Shown: piece by piece, positions 11,501-19,557 of the stretch
How positions within the stretch are numbered: the stretch's first letter is position 1
Layout: every line of letters starts with the position of its first letter
Program-made: the position numbers and the translations under genes
Assembly: GCA_021014325.1 (NCBI GenBank)
Contig: JAJGQC010000720.1
Location: 7,501 to 71,500, forward strand
Length of the DNA stretch: 64,000 bases
DNA from: Plazaster borealis
Taxonomy: Eukaryota > Echinodermata > Asteroidea > Forcipulatida > Labidiasteridae
Reading direction: 5' to 3'
Notes under the pieces: generated by a model
Database searches by the model: none
What the model was told of the DNA's origin: nothing
The model's input: only the letters and a program-made list of their open reading frames with translations

Positions 11501-14495
11501 AACACAGTCACGGTCTGTTTTAACACGACCTGACGTCATTGAGTCAAAGAGGGCGCTATCAGATGATTGTGCGGAGCGTGCAAATTTCATGGCCCAATTT
11601 AAGTTGGTAGGTCGCATGTTTGGCTTGTGCAAGTTTGAAACTTGAGTGTGCCTGTTCGAAACTGAGCTACTTACACTTGACAAATGCATAGAAATTCAAT
11701 GCAGAGCCAAGGTAAGCTGAGGCTAAACTGTTAGAATTGTTCTCAATGTTTTTGTATGTTTTTAACAGAAAGGTATTTATGAATGGGAATAAGAGAGTGG
11801 TGGCTCAGTCTTAAACAGCCGTTTAAAACCTTGCATGGTCGTGGCCGTGCGGTAAAAGACCTCCCATTCAGTTCAGTCCTTTATTTCACGGCCACAACCC
11901 TTCAGGTTTTAAACAGCCGTTTAAGAACTCGTCGCCCACTCTTTTATTTCCTAGTTCTCTCCTGTTGAAATTGTTGGGTTTTTTTGTTAGTAAAAACAGT
12001 GTTCGCGTTATGTAGACTGCTTACCAAGCAAAATGTCATGTTGTAAAAAATGTGTAAAAAGTAGGAACCATAATTATTTTTTGAATTGTGCTAGAATTTG
12101 GTTTAAGATATGGATGACTCGCCTATCTTAGCTATGTGTACGGCACAGACAGTAAATAGTGGTACAGAGATAATTACGGGACTCTCAACTGTCCTTGGTT
12201 GTTGGTCTTTCTCTTTTCCATCTTACAAACAAAAATCATTTTATTCTTGTAGAAAACATTGTTAATAAATGGAATTTCTTTGTTAGACTTGTGTCTTCTT
12301 CTAGAAACTGTGTGCTGTAGTGGGGCAGATAGGGAAATATATTGTTGTTGTTGTTTTGGTTTTTGGGGTGGTTTTTTTTTGGGGGGGGGATTGTGCCTAT
12401 TTTGGCTCACCTGCGAGGATAGAGGTTGATATTGTGTTTGAAAAGCCTTTGGAGCGCCATGGCAGCTCGGGGCTGTATACTCCCCAGGGAGCTGAGAAAG
12501 ATTAAAGAAATGTTATTTGCCCAATGACCAGGGCACTAATGTGAAGCACATTGATACGTTATTGTAAAATGCGCTATATAAGAACTTGTTATTATTATTA
12601 TATTATGTCATGAGAAAGATATTCGGCTATAGGACCATCGCAGATTTGTTCTTCAAACAAAATATAGGTAGAAAGACAAGCATTGGCAGCCACTTTTAAA
12701 AGTATCAAAGTGTACTTGTCCATTAAACAAATGAGATAAATTTTCTCTTAGTGCTTGGTACAAATAAAAGCAGGTTAGTACCGGTACAGTCTTTTCTGGT
12801 TTTGTAAAAAGAATTTTGGCCTGTAAAAATACTGAGCTTACAAGCCCTACGGTCTTGTGGATTTTTCACCCAAATTCGAGCCCCGCTCTTATCAACAAAT
12901 TTTACCTGTACTGTTGTTAAAAGATCAACCTTTTAAAATTGTATTTATACCGGTACCATATTTTGTTTTAATTGTGTGAAAAGCACTTTGCAGTAATGAC
13001 GTCACTTTTGCTCAAAATACCCTGCTGTCAGACAAACATTCCTCCACTTAAACGATCACTGCAGCATCGACGCGCCAAACTGCACTAGTAGTATAGTCAG
13101 TACACACAAGTAAACATAAAACTTGGACATACTTGCGCAAATGTTAGTGAAATAGGAAACGTTTGTCTTAGAGACGGGTAGTTATTGCTTCTATTTCTGG
13201 TATTAGTGCTTATGTACACAGGAATACTTATTTTGCCTTCTGTTGCTGTTTTCTAACCAACAGTGTAAACGGCGATGTTCGCTTCTGGGATCCCCGATTC
13301 TCAGAGTCGGTCAAACTGATCCAGCCCAGCTTAAACACACTGACTGCAATGGCCGTTCATCCACAGGCTTATATATTTGCATGGTAGGCAACAAAAACTG
13401 CATCACATCATCTCCCTAAGTGCCGATAAAATTTTTAACTGGCTTTCGGTGTTTTTGTTTACCTTAGAATAAATTAAGAATAAATTTTCCATATGACCAG
13501 TGTAGTATCTTGCCTGCCAGAAAGGCCCTGGAATGTACAAGATCAATCTCTTTTGTAAACAAAGGTTACATTCTCTATATACTGTGGACATACAATGCAT
13601 GAGAATTCAATAGTTTCCTGTACAAATCTCGTACGTACGGCCCCATCTAAGAAAATCAACCAATTCACTTTCCACAGTGGCTCGGCCAATCAACTCATCA
13701 GTGTCTTTAACATGTCCGGTGACACACTCAGCAATATCAAGTACTATGAAGGGTTCATAGGTCAAAGAATCGGCCCAGTCAGTTGCCTTGCTTTTCATCC
13801 ACTTAAGGTGAGCTCTAGTGATAAATATTCTTAACAAAATGTAATTGGCAACACTGCAATTTTTGTAATTTGCAGGCATGTGATTTCTCAGGAATTTTCC
13901 TGATTTTCAGTATTTTCCCAAAACCTCATTGAAGCCCGGTTCATACTTCCTGCGAATGCAAATCAAATTTTGACGTCGCAAATTCGCAACGAAATCTTTG
14001 CAACAGTTGAGCTGAGCTCAACTCCTGCAAAACATTTGCAGCCAAAAGCAGAGCTGTGACGTCAAAATTTGCTTCGCATTTGCATTCGCAGGAAGTATGA
14101 ACCGGGCTTTAGCCGTCAAATTTGATTCTTTTACTACAAAAAAATTCCACCAATGACCACCCTTCTAAGAAGTTGTACAGAAAATCTCTTAGCCATGGGT
14201 TAAAAAGCTGGCAGAAATCAATCATGTTTTCTAGACGGCTTGAGGGGTTGGAATTTTTTGGGGGGGCTAAAGGGTCGATATCTGATGGTTCAGACCATTT
14301 GAAAGGGATTGTGTTCACCCTAAAAAATAGTTCACCATAATATAAAAAACATACTATTTGAAACAGTGGTGTAGTAACAACAAAAAAGGTTGTATATTTA
14401 TGTTGTTTTTATTTATTCGTCAACAGACACATCTGGCATCCGGAAGCAGAGATTCCTTCCTCTCTATTTACTCAACGGAGAAGAAAGGCAGATGA
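2252..14495 (+). CDS. RPTOR: Raptor (regulatory-associated protein of mTOR), C-terminal exons
   Basis: Scaffold subunit of mTORC1 that presents substrates to the mTOR kinase at the lysosome. I read 14 coding exons: 2252-2532, 2863-2975, 3044-3225, 4072-4176, 5302-5410, 6641-6750, 7165-7289, 9277-9387, 10469-10575, 10797-10927, 11209-11298, 13264-13383, 13678-13807 and 14427-14495. They match, in order, the linker after the raptor HEAT repeats, the conserved EREWRFLRN segment, and the C-terminal seven-bladed WD40 propeller (for example [58 protein letters not shown]). Vertebrate raptor has about 1,335 residues; about 590 codons are here, so the caspase-like domain and most HEAT repeats lie upstream of the window. 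Most introns are GT-AG with consistent phase; two junctions (3225/4072 and 6750/7165) are not, see findings. The stop is TGA at 14493-14495. Confidence 0.96.
2863..2975 (+). CDS. RPTOR: RPTOR exon: linker
   Basis: Acceptor ...ctatcag, donor gtaaag at 2976. It encodes [18 protein letters not shown] followed by a Ser/Thr/Pro-rich stretch, the disordered linker between HEAT repeats and WD40 domain. It is 113 bp and leaves 2 nt that are completed by the next exon. Confidence 0.85.
3044..3225 (+). CDS. RPTOR: RPTOR exon: proline-rich linker
   Basis: Acceptor tctttcctttcag at 3043. The exon completes a Ser codon and encodes [16 protein letters not shown] and then a Pro/Ala-rich stretch. A strong donor (gtgagt) follows at 3226, but it leaves one spare nucleotide that the next recognised exon (4072) does not complete. 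A weak in-phase donor (gtccag) exists at 3192. The 3' boundary is therefore uncertain. Confidence 0.7.
3346..3666. mobile_element. piggyBac-type MITE (TTAA-CCC...GGG-TTAA)
   Basis: TTAA occurs at 3346-3349 and 3663-3666, directly outside CCC (left) and GGG (right). The ends are inverted repeats: ccccttggagaccat on the left, atggtctctaataaaaggg on the right. TTAA target duplication with CCC...GGG termini is the piggyBac signature. At about 313 bp it is non-autonomous. It lies in a raptor intron. Confidence 0.75.
3687..3909. mobile_element. Hairpin element in RPTOR intron
   Basis: Two arms of about 65 bp are inverted: the left contains gtgggtatacaatgtaaac and aaacc, the right ggtttgtttacattatatac and ccac. 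The outer ends are acacaatcggcgacc and ggtcgcaaattgtgt. The spacer holds a smaller inverted motif around catgcttt and aagcatgg. It looks like a foldback MITE. Confidence 0.65.
4072..4176 (+). CDS. RPTOR: RPTOR exon: conserved FxNWCxKYFAQxVM segment
   Basis: A long pyrimidine-rich tract ends in ccacag at 4071; the donor gtaggt is at 4177. The exon encodes 35 codons ending [16 protein letters not shown], which aligns with the raptor segment just before the WD40 propeller. It begins and ends in phase 0. Confidence 0.9.
4212..4475 (+). mobile_element. tRNA-derived SINE
   Basis: The head has pol III-like boxes: gttgacgtagtggtagc (A-box region) and ggttcgaac (B box), about 50 bp apart. It is followed by a unique body and ends in a gaaat-type simple tail (4457-4475). 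It sits in the raptor intron directly after exon 4072-4176. Confidence 0.7.
5052..5091. repeat. Short hairpin (17-bp perfect arms)
   Basis: aatctgagaaacgattc (5052-5068) and gaatcgtttctcagatt (5075-5091) are perfect inverted repeats around a 6-bp spacer. Outer flanks (caacccacag and ttgtttgtgggtg) continue the symmetry imperfectly. The following 130 bp resemble a decayed, reversed copy of MITE family A. Confidence 0.8.
5302..5410 (+). CDS. RPTOR: RPTOR exon: EREWRFLRN motif
   Basis: Acceptor gtctaacag, donor gtaaga at 5411. It encodes [20 protein letters not shown] and continues [16 protein letters not shown]. The EREWRFLRN core is a hallmark of raptor ahead of the first WD40 blade. It leaves one nucleotide (T). 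Confidence 0.93.
6089..6235. mobile_element. Hairpin MITE in RPTOR intron
   Basis: The left arm (atagactgtgcaagtctc, then gcgtattcaaacattggga) and right arm (tcccaaaatgtttgaatacg, then gagacttgcacggtctat) are inverted repeats of about 38 bp. The roughly 70-bp spacer contains a further inverted pair around gttaaagc. Confidence 0.75.
6641..6750 (+). CDS. RPTOR: RPTOR exon: first WD40 blade
   Basis: Acceptor tttcctacag. It encodes [18 protein letters not shown] and [12 protein letters not shown]. The apparent donor gtatga at 6751 gives phase 0, but the next exon needs two leftover bases. Extending the exon to 6755 would add codons giving VC and match the family perfectly, but would leave a non-GT donor. 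Confidence 0.88.
7015..7115. mobile_element. Partial copy of hairpin MITE family E
   Basis: The start aaagcctggttcatacttcc tgcgaat matches the end of the complete element at 13932-14109. Only the left half remains; it stops about 50 bp before the raptor exon at 7165. Confidence 0.65.
7165..7289 (+). CDS. RPTOR: RPTOR exon: WD40 blade 1-2
   Basis: Acceptor ctcgatag at 7164, strong donor gtgagt at 7290. It encodes [20 protein letters not shown] and [17 protein letters not shown], matching the raptor region FWDWEKGEKLDYF and LLLTAT. The first base is the third position of a codon, which conflicts with the phase left by the preceding exon. Confidence 0.9.
7600..7960. repeat. Two-copy tandem repeat (about 125 bp) in RPTOR intron
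   Basis: The phrase gtcctgaattgtaaacatct (or cctcctgaattg...) followed by gtgtttctgg and agtggtgaaccc occurs twice, near 7755-7870 and 7875-7950. No coding content. Confidence 0.55.
8127..8499. mobile_element. MITE family A, complete copy
   Basis: TTAA at 8127-8130 and 8496-8499 flanks a 365-bp element. The left end is aggcactgtacacgtttgg and the right end ccaaacgtgtacgatgcct. The interior carries a second inverted pair (aaaacttcttgcaagaagtt near 8294-8315). This is the best intact reference for the most frequent repeat family in the window. Confidence 0.88.
8520..8833 (-). mobile_element. LINE 3' end (CR1/L2-like), 5'-truncated
   Basis: Read on the - strand it encodes [15 protein letters not shown] then [14 protein letters not shown], the typical C-terminal tail of ORF2 in CR1/L2-like non-LTR retrotransposons. 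It ends in an (ATT)n simple repeat at 8520-8535. The reverse transcriptase core is absent. Confidence 0.8.
8834..9010. mobile_element. MITE family D, copy 2
   Basis: Ends ctatagagacagttgctatg and catagcaactgtcaatatag are inverted repeats of about 20 bp; the interior matches the copy at 1369-1562. It abuts the truncated LINE on its left and MITE family C on its right. Confidence 0.75.
9016..9205. mobile_element. MITE family C (GGGCCCAATTTCAT...), complete copy
   Basis: The left end gggcccaatttcatggaggt and right end agctctatgaaaatgggccc are inverted repeats, with inner gattaagcag and cttaagcagc. Related copies or halves occur at 18898-19103, 34797-34890, 36889-37051, and in the right arm at 56769-56935 and 58925-59000. 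Confidence 0.75.
9277..9387 (+). CDS. RPTOR: RPTOR exon: WD40 blade 2
   Basis: Acceptor gtattttcag, donor gtatgt at 9388. It encodes [11 protein letters not shown], an Asn/Asp-rich loop, then [15 protein letters not shown], which aligns with the raptor TAWQGLSDMLP segment. The phase agrees with both neighbours. Confidence 0.94.
9421..9660 (+). mobile_element. tRNA-derived SINE
   Basis: The head carries tagtgcataaagcgctcgcc (A-box region) and gggttcgattccc (B box). The body reads through ggcttttctgaaggccctcc and a region shared with no other element here. It lies in the raptor intron right after exon 9277-9387. Confidence 0.7.
9745..10430. repeat. Tandem repeat of about 110-135 bp upstream of an RPTOR exon
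   Basis: Units share tcttaaatac, tgcgcatgtacc, acatgctgggacc and ccagtggttgccactgag. About three units lie at 10090-10430, with an isolated partial one at 9745-9800. The array ends about 40 bp before the exon at 10469. Between them is a pyrimidine-rich stretch (9,825-9,900). Confidence 0.65.
10469..10575 (+). CDS. RPTOR: RPTOR exon: WD40 blade 3
   Basis: Acceptor tatttcag, donor gttagt at 10576. It encodes [20 protein letters not shown] and [14 protein letters not shown], nearly identical to the family. A tandem repeat of about 135 bp ends only about 40 bp before the acceptor. Confidence 0.96.
10797..10927 (+). CDS. RPTOR: RPTOR exon: WD40 blade 4
   Basis: Acceptor gaattttcag, donor gtaaat at 10928. 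It encodes [19 protein letters not shown] and [20 protein letters not shown], the most conserved block of the raptor WD40 domain. Confidence 0.97.
11209..11298 (+). CDS. RPTOR: RPTOR exon: WD40 blade 5
   Basis: Acceptor ttttttccag, donor gtaaat at 11299. It encodes [20 protein letters not shown] and GDGKIISAS, aligning with raptor REHTAWVVKASLQK. The phase agrees with both neighbours. Confidence 0.95.
11299..11787. other. RPTOR intron, no feature recognised
   Basis: CpG-containing sequence with a paired cgtgcgattaaacgcgcga motif, but no coding or mobile element signature was recognised. Confidence 0.4.
11788..11952. mobile_element. Hairpin MITE in RPTOR intron
   Basis: The left end reads ggaataagagagtgg and the right end ccactctttt-atttcc. 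Inner arms ttaaacagccgtttaaaacc and ggttttaaacagccgtttaa are inverted repeats, each themselves partly palindromic. Length about 165 bp. Confidence 0.7.
12400..12600 (+). mobile_element. SINE/LINE 3' tail
   Basis: Ends in atgcgctatataagaacttg followed by (TTA)n at 12586-12600. The body has gggctgtatactccccaggg and gcccaatgaccagggcac. This tail type is common to SINEs and LINEs of marine invertebrates. A dense GT/GGT simple repeat precedes it at 12340-12390. Confidence 0.6.
12601..13263. other. RPTOR intron, no feature recognised
   Basis: AT-rich, with scattered ccggta motifs at 12780-12790 and 12950-12956. No coding or repeat structure was recognised. Confidence 0.4.
13264..13383 (+). CDS. 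RPTOR: RPTOR exon: WD40 blade 5-6
   Basis: Acceptor ctaaccaacag, donor gtaggc at 13384. It encodes [20 protein letters not shown] and [15 protein letters not shown], matching raptor VNGDVRIFDPRMPESV and LTALDIHPQADLIAC. Confidence 0.96.
13678..13807 (+). CDS. RPTOR: RPTOR exon: WD40 blade 6-7
   Basis: Acceptor ctttccacag, donor gtgagc at 13808. It encodes [17 protein letters not shown] and [20 protein letters not shown], again family signature sequence. It ends in phase 0. Confidence 0.96.
13932..14109. mobile_element. Hairpin MITE family E, near-perfect palindrome
   Basis: The first about 37 bp (aagcccggttcatacttcct then gcgaatgcaaa) is repeated inverted at the end (tttgcattcgcaggaagtat then gaaccgggctt). 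The middle also folds: caaattttgacgtc versus gacgtcaaaatttg. Almost the whole 178 bp can form one hairpin. It lies in the last RPTOR intron. Confidence 0.85.
14427..14495 (+). CDS. RPTOR: RPTOR terminal coding exon and stop
   Basis: Acceptor gtcaacag at 14426. It encodes [20 protein letters not shown] then GR and TGA, aligning with the raptor C-terminus (HLAVGSNDYYISVYSVEKR followed by two residues and stop). It has only 22 codons, so it is too short for a routine ORF cut-off. Confidence 0.95.
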   Translation, partial: THLASGSRDSFLSIYSTEKKGR

Positions 14496-14901
14496 TGATG
14501 CTGGATTGGGGTGGGGGGGGGGGTTGGAGGGAAAAAGAATTTTGTGGGATAGCATGAGGGATTCAATTGCTGAAGCGTGTTGGCGTTCATAATGCTCCAT
14601 GCAGTGTTAACAGCACTTACTGATTCTACACTACACACACACACACACCAGTATAGATAGTTCCCACTTGACGTCACACAGTGTCAAGTCGACCATCTTT
14701 ATGGAGAAATCAATCATTTTTTTGAACGCACAACTGTGCGTTATGCGTAAATACCACATGCAGCTTGCTGGAGTTTTATCAAACTCTTGCTTGATTGGTC
14801 GGTGAACCACTTGGCTGCATAGAAAAGTTTGGCGCAGCTCAAATCTGAAACCAAAGTTTCCCGTAAAGATGGCAAATATCAAGATCTTGTGCATATTCAA
14901 A

Positions 14902-15461
14902 CTTCTGGGAACCTTTTGGGAACCCTTTTGGGAACCCTTATGGGAACCCTTTTGGGAACCCTTTTGGGAACCCATTTGGGAACCCTTTTGGGAATCCTTC
15001 AAGAAACCCTTTTGGGAACCCTTGTGAGAATCCTTTTGGAAGTCCTTCTGGGAACCCTTTTGGAAACCCTTCAAGAAACCCTTCTGGGAACCCTTGTGAG
15101 AACCCTTGTGAGAACCCTTGTGAGAACCCTTGTGAGAACCCTTTTGGAAACCCTTCTAGAAACCCTTCTGGGAACTTGTGAGAATCCTTTTGGAAGTCCT
15201 TCTGGGAACCCTTTTGGAAACCCTTCTAGAAACCCTTCTGGGAACCCTTGTGAGAATCCTTTTGGAAGTCCTTCTGGGAACCCTTTTGGGAATCATTCAA
15301 GAAACCCTTCTAGGAACCCTTGTGAGAACCCTTTTGGGAACCCTTCTAGAAATCCTTTTGAAACCTTTCTTGGAGTCCTTCTGGGAGCCCTTTTGGGAAA
15401 CCCTTCTAGAAACCCTTTTGGGAACCCTTCTTTAAACCCTTCTGGGAACCCTTCCGGAAAT
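14902..15461. repeat. 12-bp minisatellite, about 45 units
   Basis: A tandem array with core unit GGGAACCCTTTT and variants (GTGAGAACCCTT, TAGAAACCCTTC). Because 12 is a multiple of 3 and the unit lacks stops in several frames, it produces long spurious ORFs on both strands (about 200 codons on +, of LGTLLGT type; QKGSQKGS type on -). It starts about 400 bp after the RPTOR stop. Confidence 0.93.
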
Positions 15462-15699
15462 CTTGTTACTGAGTTTTCCATGTGAAAGGAAACAAGATTG
15501 CGTACTTTAACATCAGGCCTGGTATTACACGGAAGCCATGAAGGCCATTTCCTCTGTTGCCCTGGTCTTGGCCTTGGTGCCCCAATCGAAGTGCCCCGTA
15601 CAACATTAAAATGGCCTTGCCCTCTCACAGATGAAATTCCAGAACTGTAACATGTCCACATGTTTGAATATGCGCACGGTATATTGCACTCAATCTATC

Positions 15700-15975
15700 T
15701 TTATCATAGAGCAGCCATTTCAACCATTCAAGTCAGTGTAGCCAAACCGAGTGTGGATGCTCAAGATAGTCAGATTCCTTTCTGGATATATTGAGAAACA
15801 GCACCTATTTTTACTCCTGCACACAGGGGGCCATGACAGAGGTGCAGCCATTTTGAATTTCTCCTATTCATGTCCGTGTCGAAGCTCAAAATAGTCAGAT
15901 TCCTGTTTGGCTACTTTGAGAATCAGCATTAGTTATCACTACTGCACACAGGGATCATGACAGAGGTGGTGGCAT
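15700..15975. repeat. Two-copy near-tandem duplication (about 130 bp)
   Basis: Each copy contains ctcaagatagtcagattcct (or ctcaaaatag...), a ttgagaa-cagcac/atta segment, and cacacaggg followed by catgacagaggtg. No coding potential was recognised. Confidence 0.65.
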
Positions 15976-15993
15976 TGTGTTTTAGTTCTCCAT

Positions 15994-16080
15994 ATTAGGC
16001 CTGGGCAACTAGTGAAATTTATTACCCGACTAGTCGCGCTTCAAATAGTGGTGACCTTTGACACTAGTCGCCCAGGCCTA
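15994..16080. repeat. Short hairpin element
   Basis: aggcctgggcaactagtg at the left and cactagtcgcccaggcct at the right are inverted repeats with one mismatch; an inner pair (actagtcgcg) adds symmetry. Likely a very small MITE. Confidence 0.7.
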
Positions 16081-16391
16081 ATCCATATCATCATGTTCTA
16101 CTTGTAATGCATTCACAGTATTCGTTTTCAACTCTTTCTTGTAAGAATCCTCAATAAGAGTGGTCTCAGATACCTACGAACCAATCACGAGGAAATGTTT
16201 TTAGAGATTTGGTTTCAATGTTTCTGGAAAACTGAAAAATTGAAAAGGAAATCTCTCTTCAGATGTCATGCCAAGCTTTTACAGCGCAAGTCCATTTTTG
16301 CTGGCATGTTGGCTAAATGTACATTAGGGACAAGACACTAGACTGAGGTGGACCTTCTATGAAACCAGGCAAAATCTTTAGCTAACCCTCA

Positions 16392-16437
16392 ATGATTTTG
16401 GCCACGGGATGTTTAAACATCCCGTGGCCAAAATCAT
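16392..16437. repeat. 46-bp perfect palindrome
   Basis: The 23-base half atgattttggccacgggatg plus ttt is followed with no spacer by its exact reverse complement; the centre is gtttaaac at 16411-16418. No mismatch. Confidence 0.95.
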
Positions 16438-16825
16438 GTTGACAGATATTGGAGTACCAATGGAAATGTCACAGAATCATTTGGGCTTGTTTTAAAATCT
16501 ACAGGACTGTTGCAGTTCCTTGTTAGGATAATTTTTATATTTGTTCACAAGATAGTTGGATGGGTTCAATACATCTACAAAGACTACAAATACAAGACTA
16601 CAAACAAGTTCTGAACTTTGACGATGTACTATATAAAAGCAATAAAAGAGGCAGGTCTTCTTGATTTTCAACACAAAATAAATTACAATGCGGAGGTTGT
16701 TTTTCCGTACTTTTATTGAATTACATTTGTTTGTATATTATGTGGACACTTTAAAAGTCAAGAAACAAACAGATCAGGATGGGACTGATTTTTGTTTTCC
16801 CCCAGAGTGCATTGTGAAGTAACCA

Positions 16826-17228
16826 ACTTAAAGGGTCTGTATAGGTTTGGAAATGACTCTGAAAATTAATGGCAATAAAAACTTACTTGGTAAGAAGTAC
16901 AGCAGCTTTGAATAGTATAATGCATTTTGAGAAACTTTTCACTTCGAAGTACTGAGGGTATTGAAAATTATGTCACTTTTTCACTTTTTACCCCCGAAAA
17001 TTTGTATCTGAGAAGCGTTACTTCAATAACGTGTATTCCAATTGCAGATTATTCTTCCTGCGTGGACAAACCGTTCCAGATTTTCGGCAATAATTATCTC
17101 AAAAACGCTACCACCTTTTGAAATGATATTTTCACAGGTTAGTTTTATGGTATATATATCTACAAACTATATAGGATTGAAACAAACAAAGGGTTCCATT
17201 TACCAAATGTATACAATCCCTTTAAAAA
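16826..17228. mobile_element. Diverged MITE family A copy
   Basis: Starts acttaaagggtctgtatagg and ends gtatacaatccctttaaa, keeping the TTAA boxes and the order of internal phrases (aaaacttacttggtaa, tagtataatgcatttt, gagaaac). Internal divergence is high, so it is probably an old insertion. Confidence 0.6.
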
Positions 17229-17880
17229 TGCTAAATGGTATTCCTGATATAAATTACTGTAGGTCTTCTCTTGAGTTAGTTATACCGCTAAAAGTTTGCT
17301 GCATGGGACGTGTTAACCACTTGCCGCCGGGAATTCCAAAAAAAAATTGTGCTCACCCGTGGGATTGACTTTTGGAATTTCAGGAATCTTTTTGTTTTTA
17401 TCACAATGAAACCATGACTAAAGAAAGTAAAGACAACGTTCTCCTAATATGCACCAGGATTTATTTTTCTCTTATGAGAACGTTGGTATTTGTTTTACCA
17501 TAAGCCACAGTCGATAATCGGCCATTGTATACTGGAATCTCAGACTTGCCTCGTAATCCTCATTTGTACAACAAAACGGACGAAGGTCTGGAATCGGGGA
17601 TTACACAATCCCCCAGAAAAGGGGGATATTGAGCATGAATTCCTGTACCCTTTTCCCTTTGTGTACAGGGTGAAAGAAGCATAGCACATATATTGCATGC
17701 CTTGTGCACACTGCACAATGGAATGTCCCGTCTACGTCGACTGCTGTTGATCTCATGCAAAAAAAAATTGTTCCAGAGTGTCTGTTGGCAGCATCCACGT
17801 ACAATTTTAAAAGATGTTAATTTTGGTTGGTTTGCGAAGGTTGTGGGTGTGTACACGTCTTCGGCGTTAACAAGGGTCGA
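17229..17880. other. No gene recognised
   Basis: Contains short inverted pieces around ggaattcc (17330-17380) and a ggggattacacaatcccc hairpin near 17595-17613, but no coding region or named element. Confidence 0.35.
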
Positions 17881-18021
17881 TTTTACAAAGCACTAAGATT
17901 CATCTTAATACGAGTTGTCAGTATTACCATAGTGATTTGTATTGTGACATCACACTTTGCTCAGCAATTAAGATTGATTTGCACTTAAGATCAATCTTAA
18001 CTCTTTGTGAAATCGAGCCCT
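17881..18021. mobile_element. MITE family B (GGGCTCGATTTCACAAAG), reverse copy
   Basis: Ends ctctttgtgaaatcgagccc at 18001-18020; the interior (agattcatcttaa, gtcagtattaccatag, gtgacatcac, cagcaattaagat) matches the complete copy at 27216-27356 in reverse. A fragment lies at 4866-4900. Confidence 0.7.
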
Positions 18022-18897
18022 GGTTAAGTAGGTCCAGTTTGCCGTCTTAACCAATGCCAATTGTGCTTATGGTTTTTTGGCCCTTGTCGGCCAATAAAAT
18101 CACTTGTTTCATACATGTGAACATTTACGCTCGGCTGCATCCTATTTTTTTTTGTACAGTATTTTAAAGTCTGTCGCACAAGGAGCCGATACAACTTGTA
18201 CCAGGGATGTAAATTTCATTTTTGTTTTCCAAAATTGTTGTTGTTGTAAGTAGTCATTTTGTAAATATGACCATATGTACATGACAGATAAAAGTATAGA
18301 AAATATTAATAAATAACAAATTTTATTGCAAAATCTATACTATTGTAAAAATAAACTGCAGTATTTTGGGGACTATTTTACCATTTAATGTATAAGGCTG
18401 TGAGACTTCAAAGGCCAATAAAAAAGGATTGTTTTATAAACAATGAAAAGAAACTAAACCATTTTTTGTAAAAGCATTTAATAAAACTGAACAACATATT
18501 TACAAAGGAAAAGAAATGACATATATGCAACATGAATACAAATAATATAGGTTTCTGGAAATGTAATAAATTATTGTTTTCTTATAACAAAATTATATTT
18601 TGTGCATTTTGTATTTCTTGACGAACGGTATAAATACTCTTTGAGAAAAGCAGACCAGAATGGTAAAGAACCGGGCCCCATTTTATGGCAATGCTTACCA
18701 CAGAATTCAGCGTTTATGCAGTAGTTTTAATTGGGTAAGTGTTTATGTCTTGACCCAGAGTGGAACAAAGTTCTGAGAGAAATCTGACTTGGGTAAATTT
18801 CAGTTATGTAGATCAAGTCCCAATCCAGGCTTTGTTAGTTGATTCATAAGATTCATAACCAAGAAAATGCAAACTAACTCTCAAAAACAAATGAGGA
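18022..18897. other. Convergent gene ends, AT-rich
   Basis: AATAAA-type signals occur on + (18,416) and - (the reverse of tttatt at about 18,321). This is where the 3' ends of RPTOR (+) and the methyltransferase locus (-) would meet. No coding sequence. Confidence 0.35.
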
Positions 18898-19103
18898 ACA
18901 CTAGTTCAATTCTTTAAGAGCTACTTAAGCAGAAAACACCGCTTCTTAATAATTTGCTGCGAAGCAAAAGTAAGCAGGATATCAGTCACATTATATAGTA
19001 CATGGGACATTTTTTTTTCTTCTTTTTTTCTGATAACCATATTCTGGTGAGCATTTTGTTGTGTTGAGCTATTTTTTTAAACTTAAGCTGCTCTATCAAA
19101 CGA
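18898..19103. mobile_element. Degenerate MITE family C
   Basis: Internal phrases acttaagcagaaaac, gcaggatatcagtcac, ataaccatattctggt and aagctgctctatcaaac match the family C copy at 9016-9205, with loss of the terminal gggccc. Confidence 0.55.
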
Positions 19104-19271
19104 TACCAGATGTCTACTGGAAGGGAGTTCTGGTTTAGCGCTGAATCTTGGGTTGTCTGTGAACCGGGCGAGTACTCGGTGATCTTATCATGAGTGCCAA
19201 TAGTTCTTCCAGCAGAGCACCAAATCTTCAGTTGTCTGTGAACCGGGCGAGTACTCCATGAGTGCCAAGAA

Positions 19272-19557
19272 TCATGTGCCAATAATGGATGATTTCGAAC
19301 CTACAGAATGAAATAAGTATCTCTTAAACCCTCGTCCGAGAAGGAACACTTCCGCCGACTCTTTCCGGCTGGCGTCTGGTTTCACGACCTTCACCCCTCG
19401 GAATCCTTTTGCAAGTTCTTCCTTCAACTGTCCAGATTTTTGGTCTTCCCACAACTTGCACAGGAAATTGCCGTCCTCTCTCAGAACTTTCCTTGCGAAT
19501 CCGAGAGCAGATCTGCAGAGTTCCATAATCACCTCCCGGTCTATGGAACGGACTCCA
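19272..19557 (-). CDS. MRM2: MRM2/FtsJ-like rRNA 2'-O-methyltransferase, last exon
   Basis: Read on the - strand it encodes VRSIDREVIMELCRSALGFA, REDGNFLCKLWED and VVKPDASRKESAEVFLLGRG, ending at a stop at 19272-19274. These align with the C-terminal half of the RlmE/FtsJ fold of MRM2 (G-G-x-F-L-C-K and KP-x-ASRKES-x-E-V-[YF]). MRM2 methylates a uridine of the mitochondrial large-subunit rRNA A-loop. The catalytic Lys of the K-D-K-E set is visible in FLCK and the Glu in SAEVFLL. The exact 5' boundary is unclear: no AG is placed exactly where homology begins. Confidence 0.8.

Larger units (their letters stand above)
14496..18430 (+). other. Presumed RPTOR 3' UTR / downstream flank
   Basis: Nothing coding was recognised between the RPTOR stop and the convergent - strand methyltransferase fragments. 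The stretch holds a 12-bp minisatellite (14,902-15,461), a 130-bp near-tandem duplication (15,700-15,970), two hairpins and degenerate MITEs. A + strand AATAAA at 18,416 is a plausible distal poly(A) signal, but the real UTR end cannot be fixed from sequence; 15,970-16,390 and 16,440-16,825 show nothing further. Confidence 0.4.

Noticed and set aside
14829..15485. 218-codon ORF of LGTLLGT repeats
   Set aside because: The 12-bp minisatellite is open in several frames on both strands; there is no start context or splice support.
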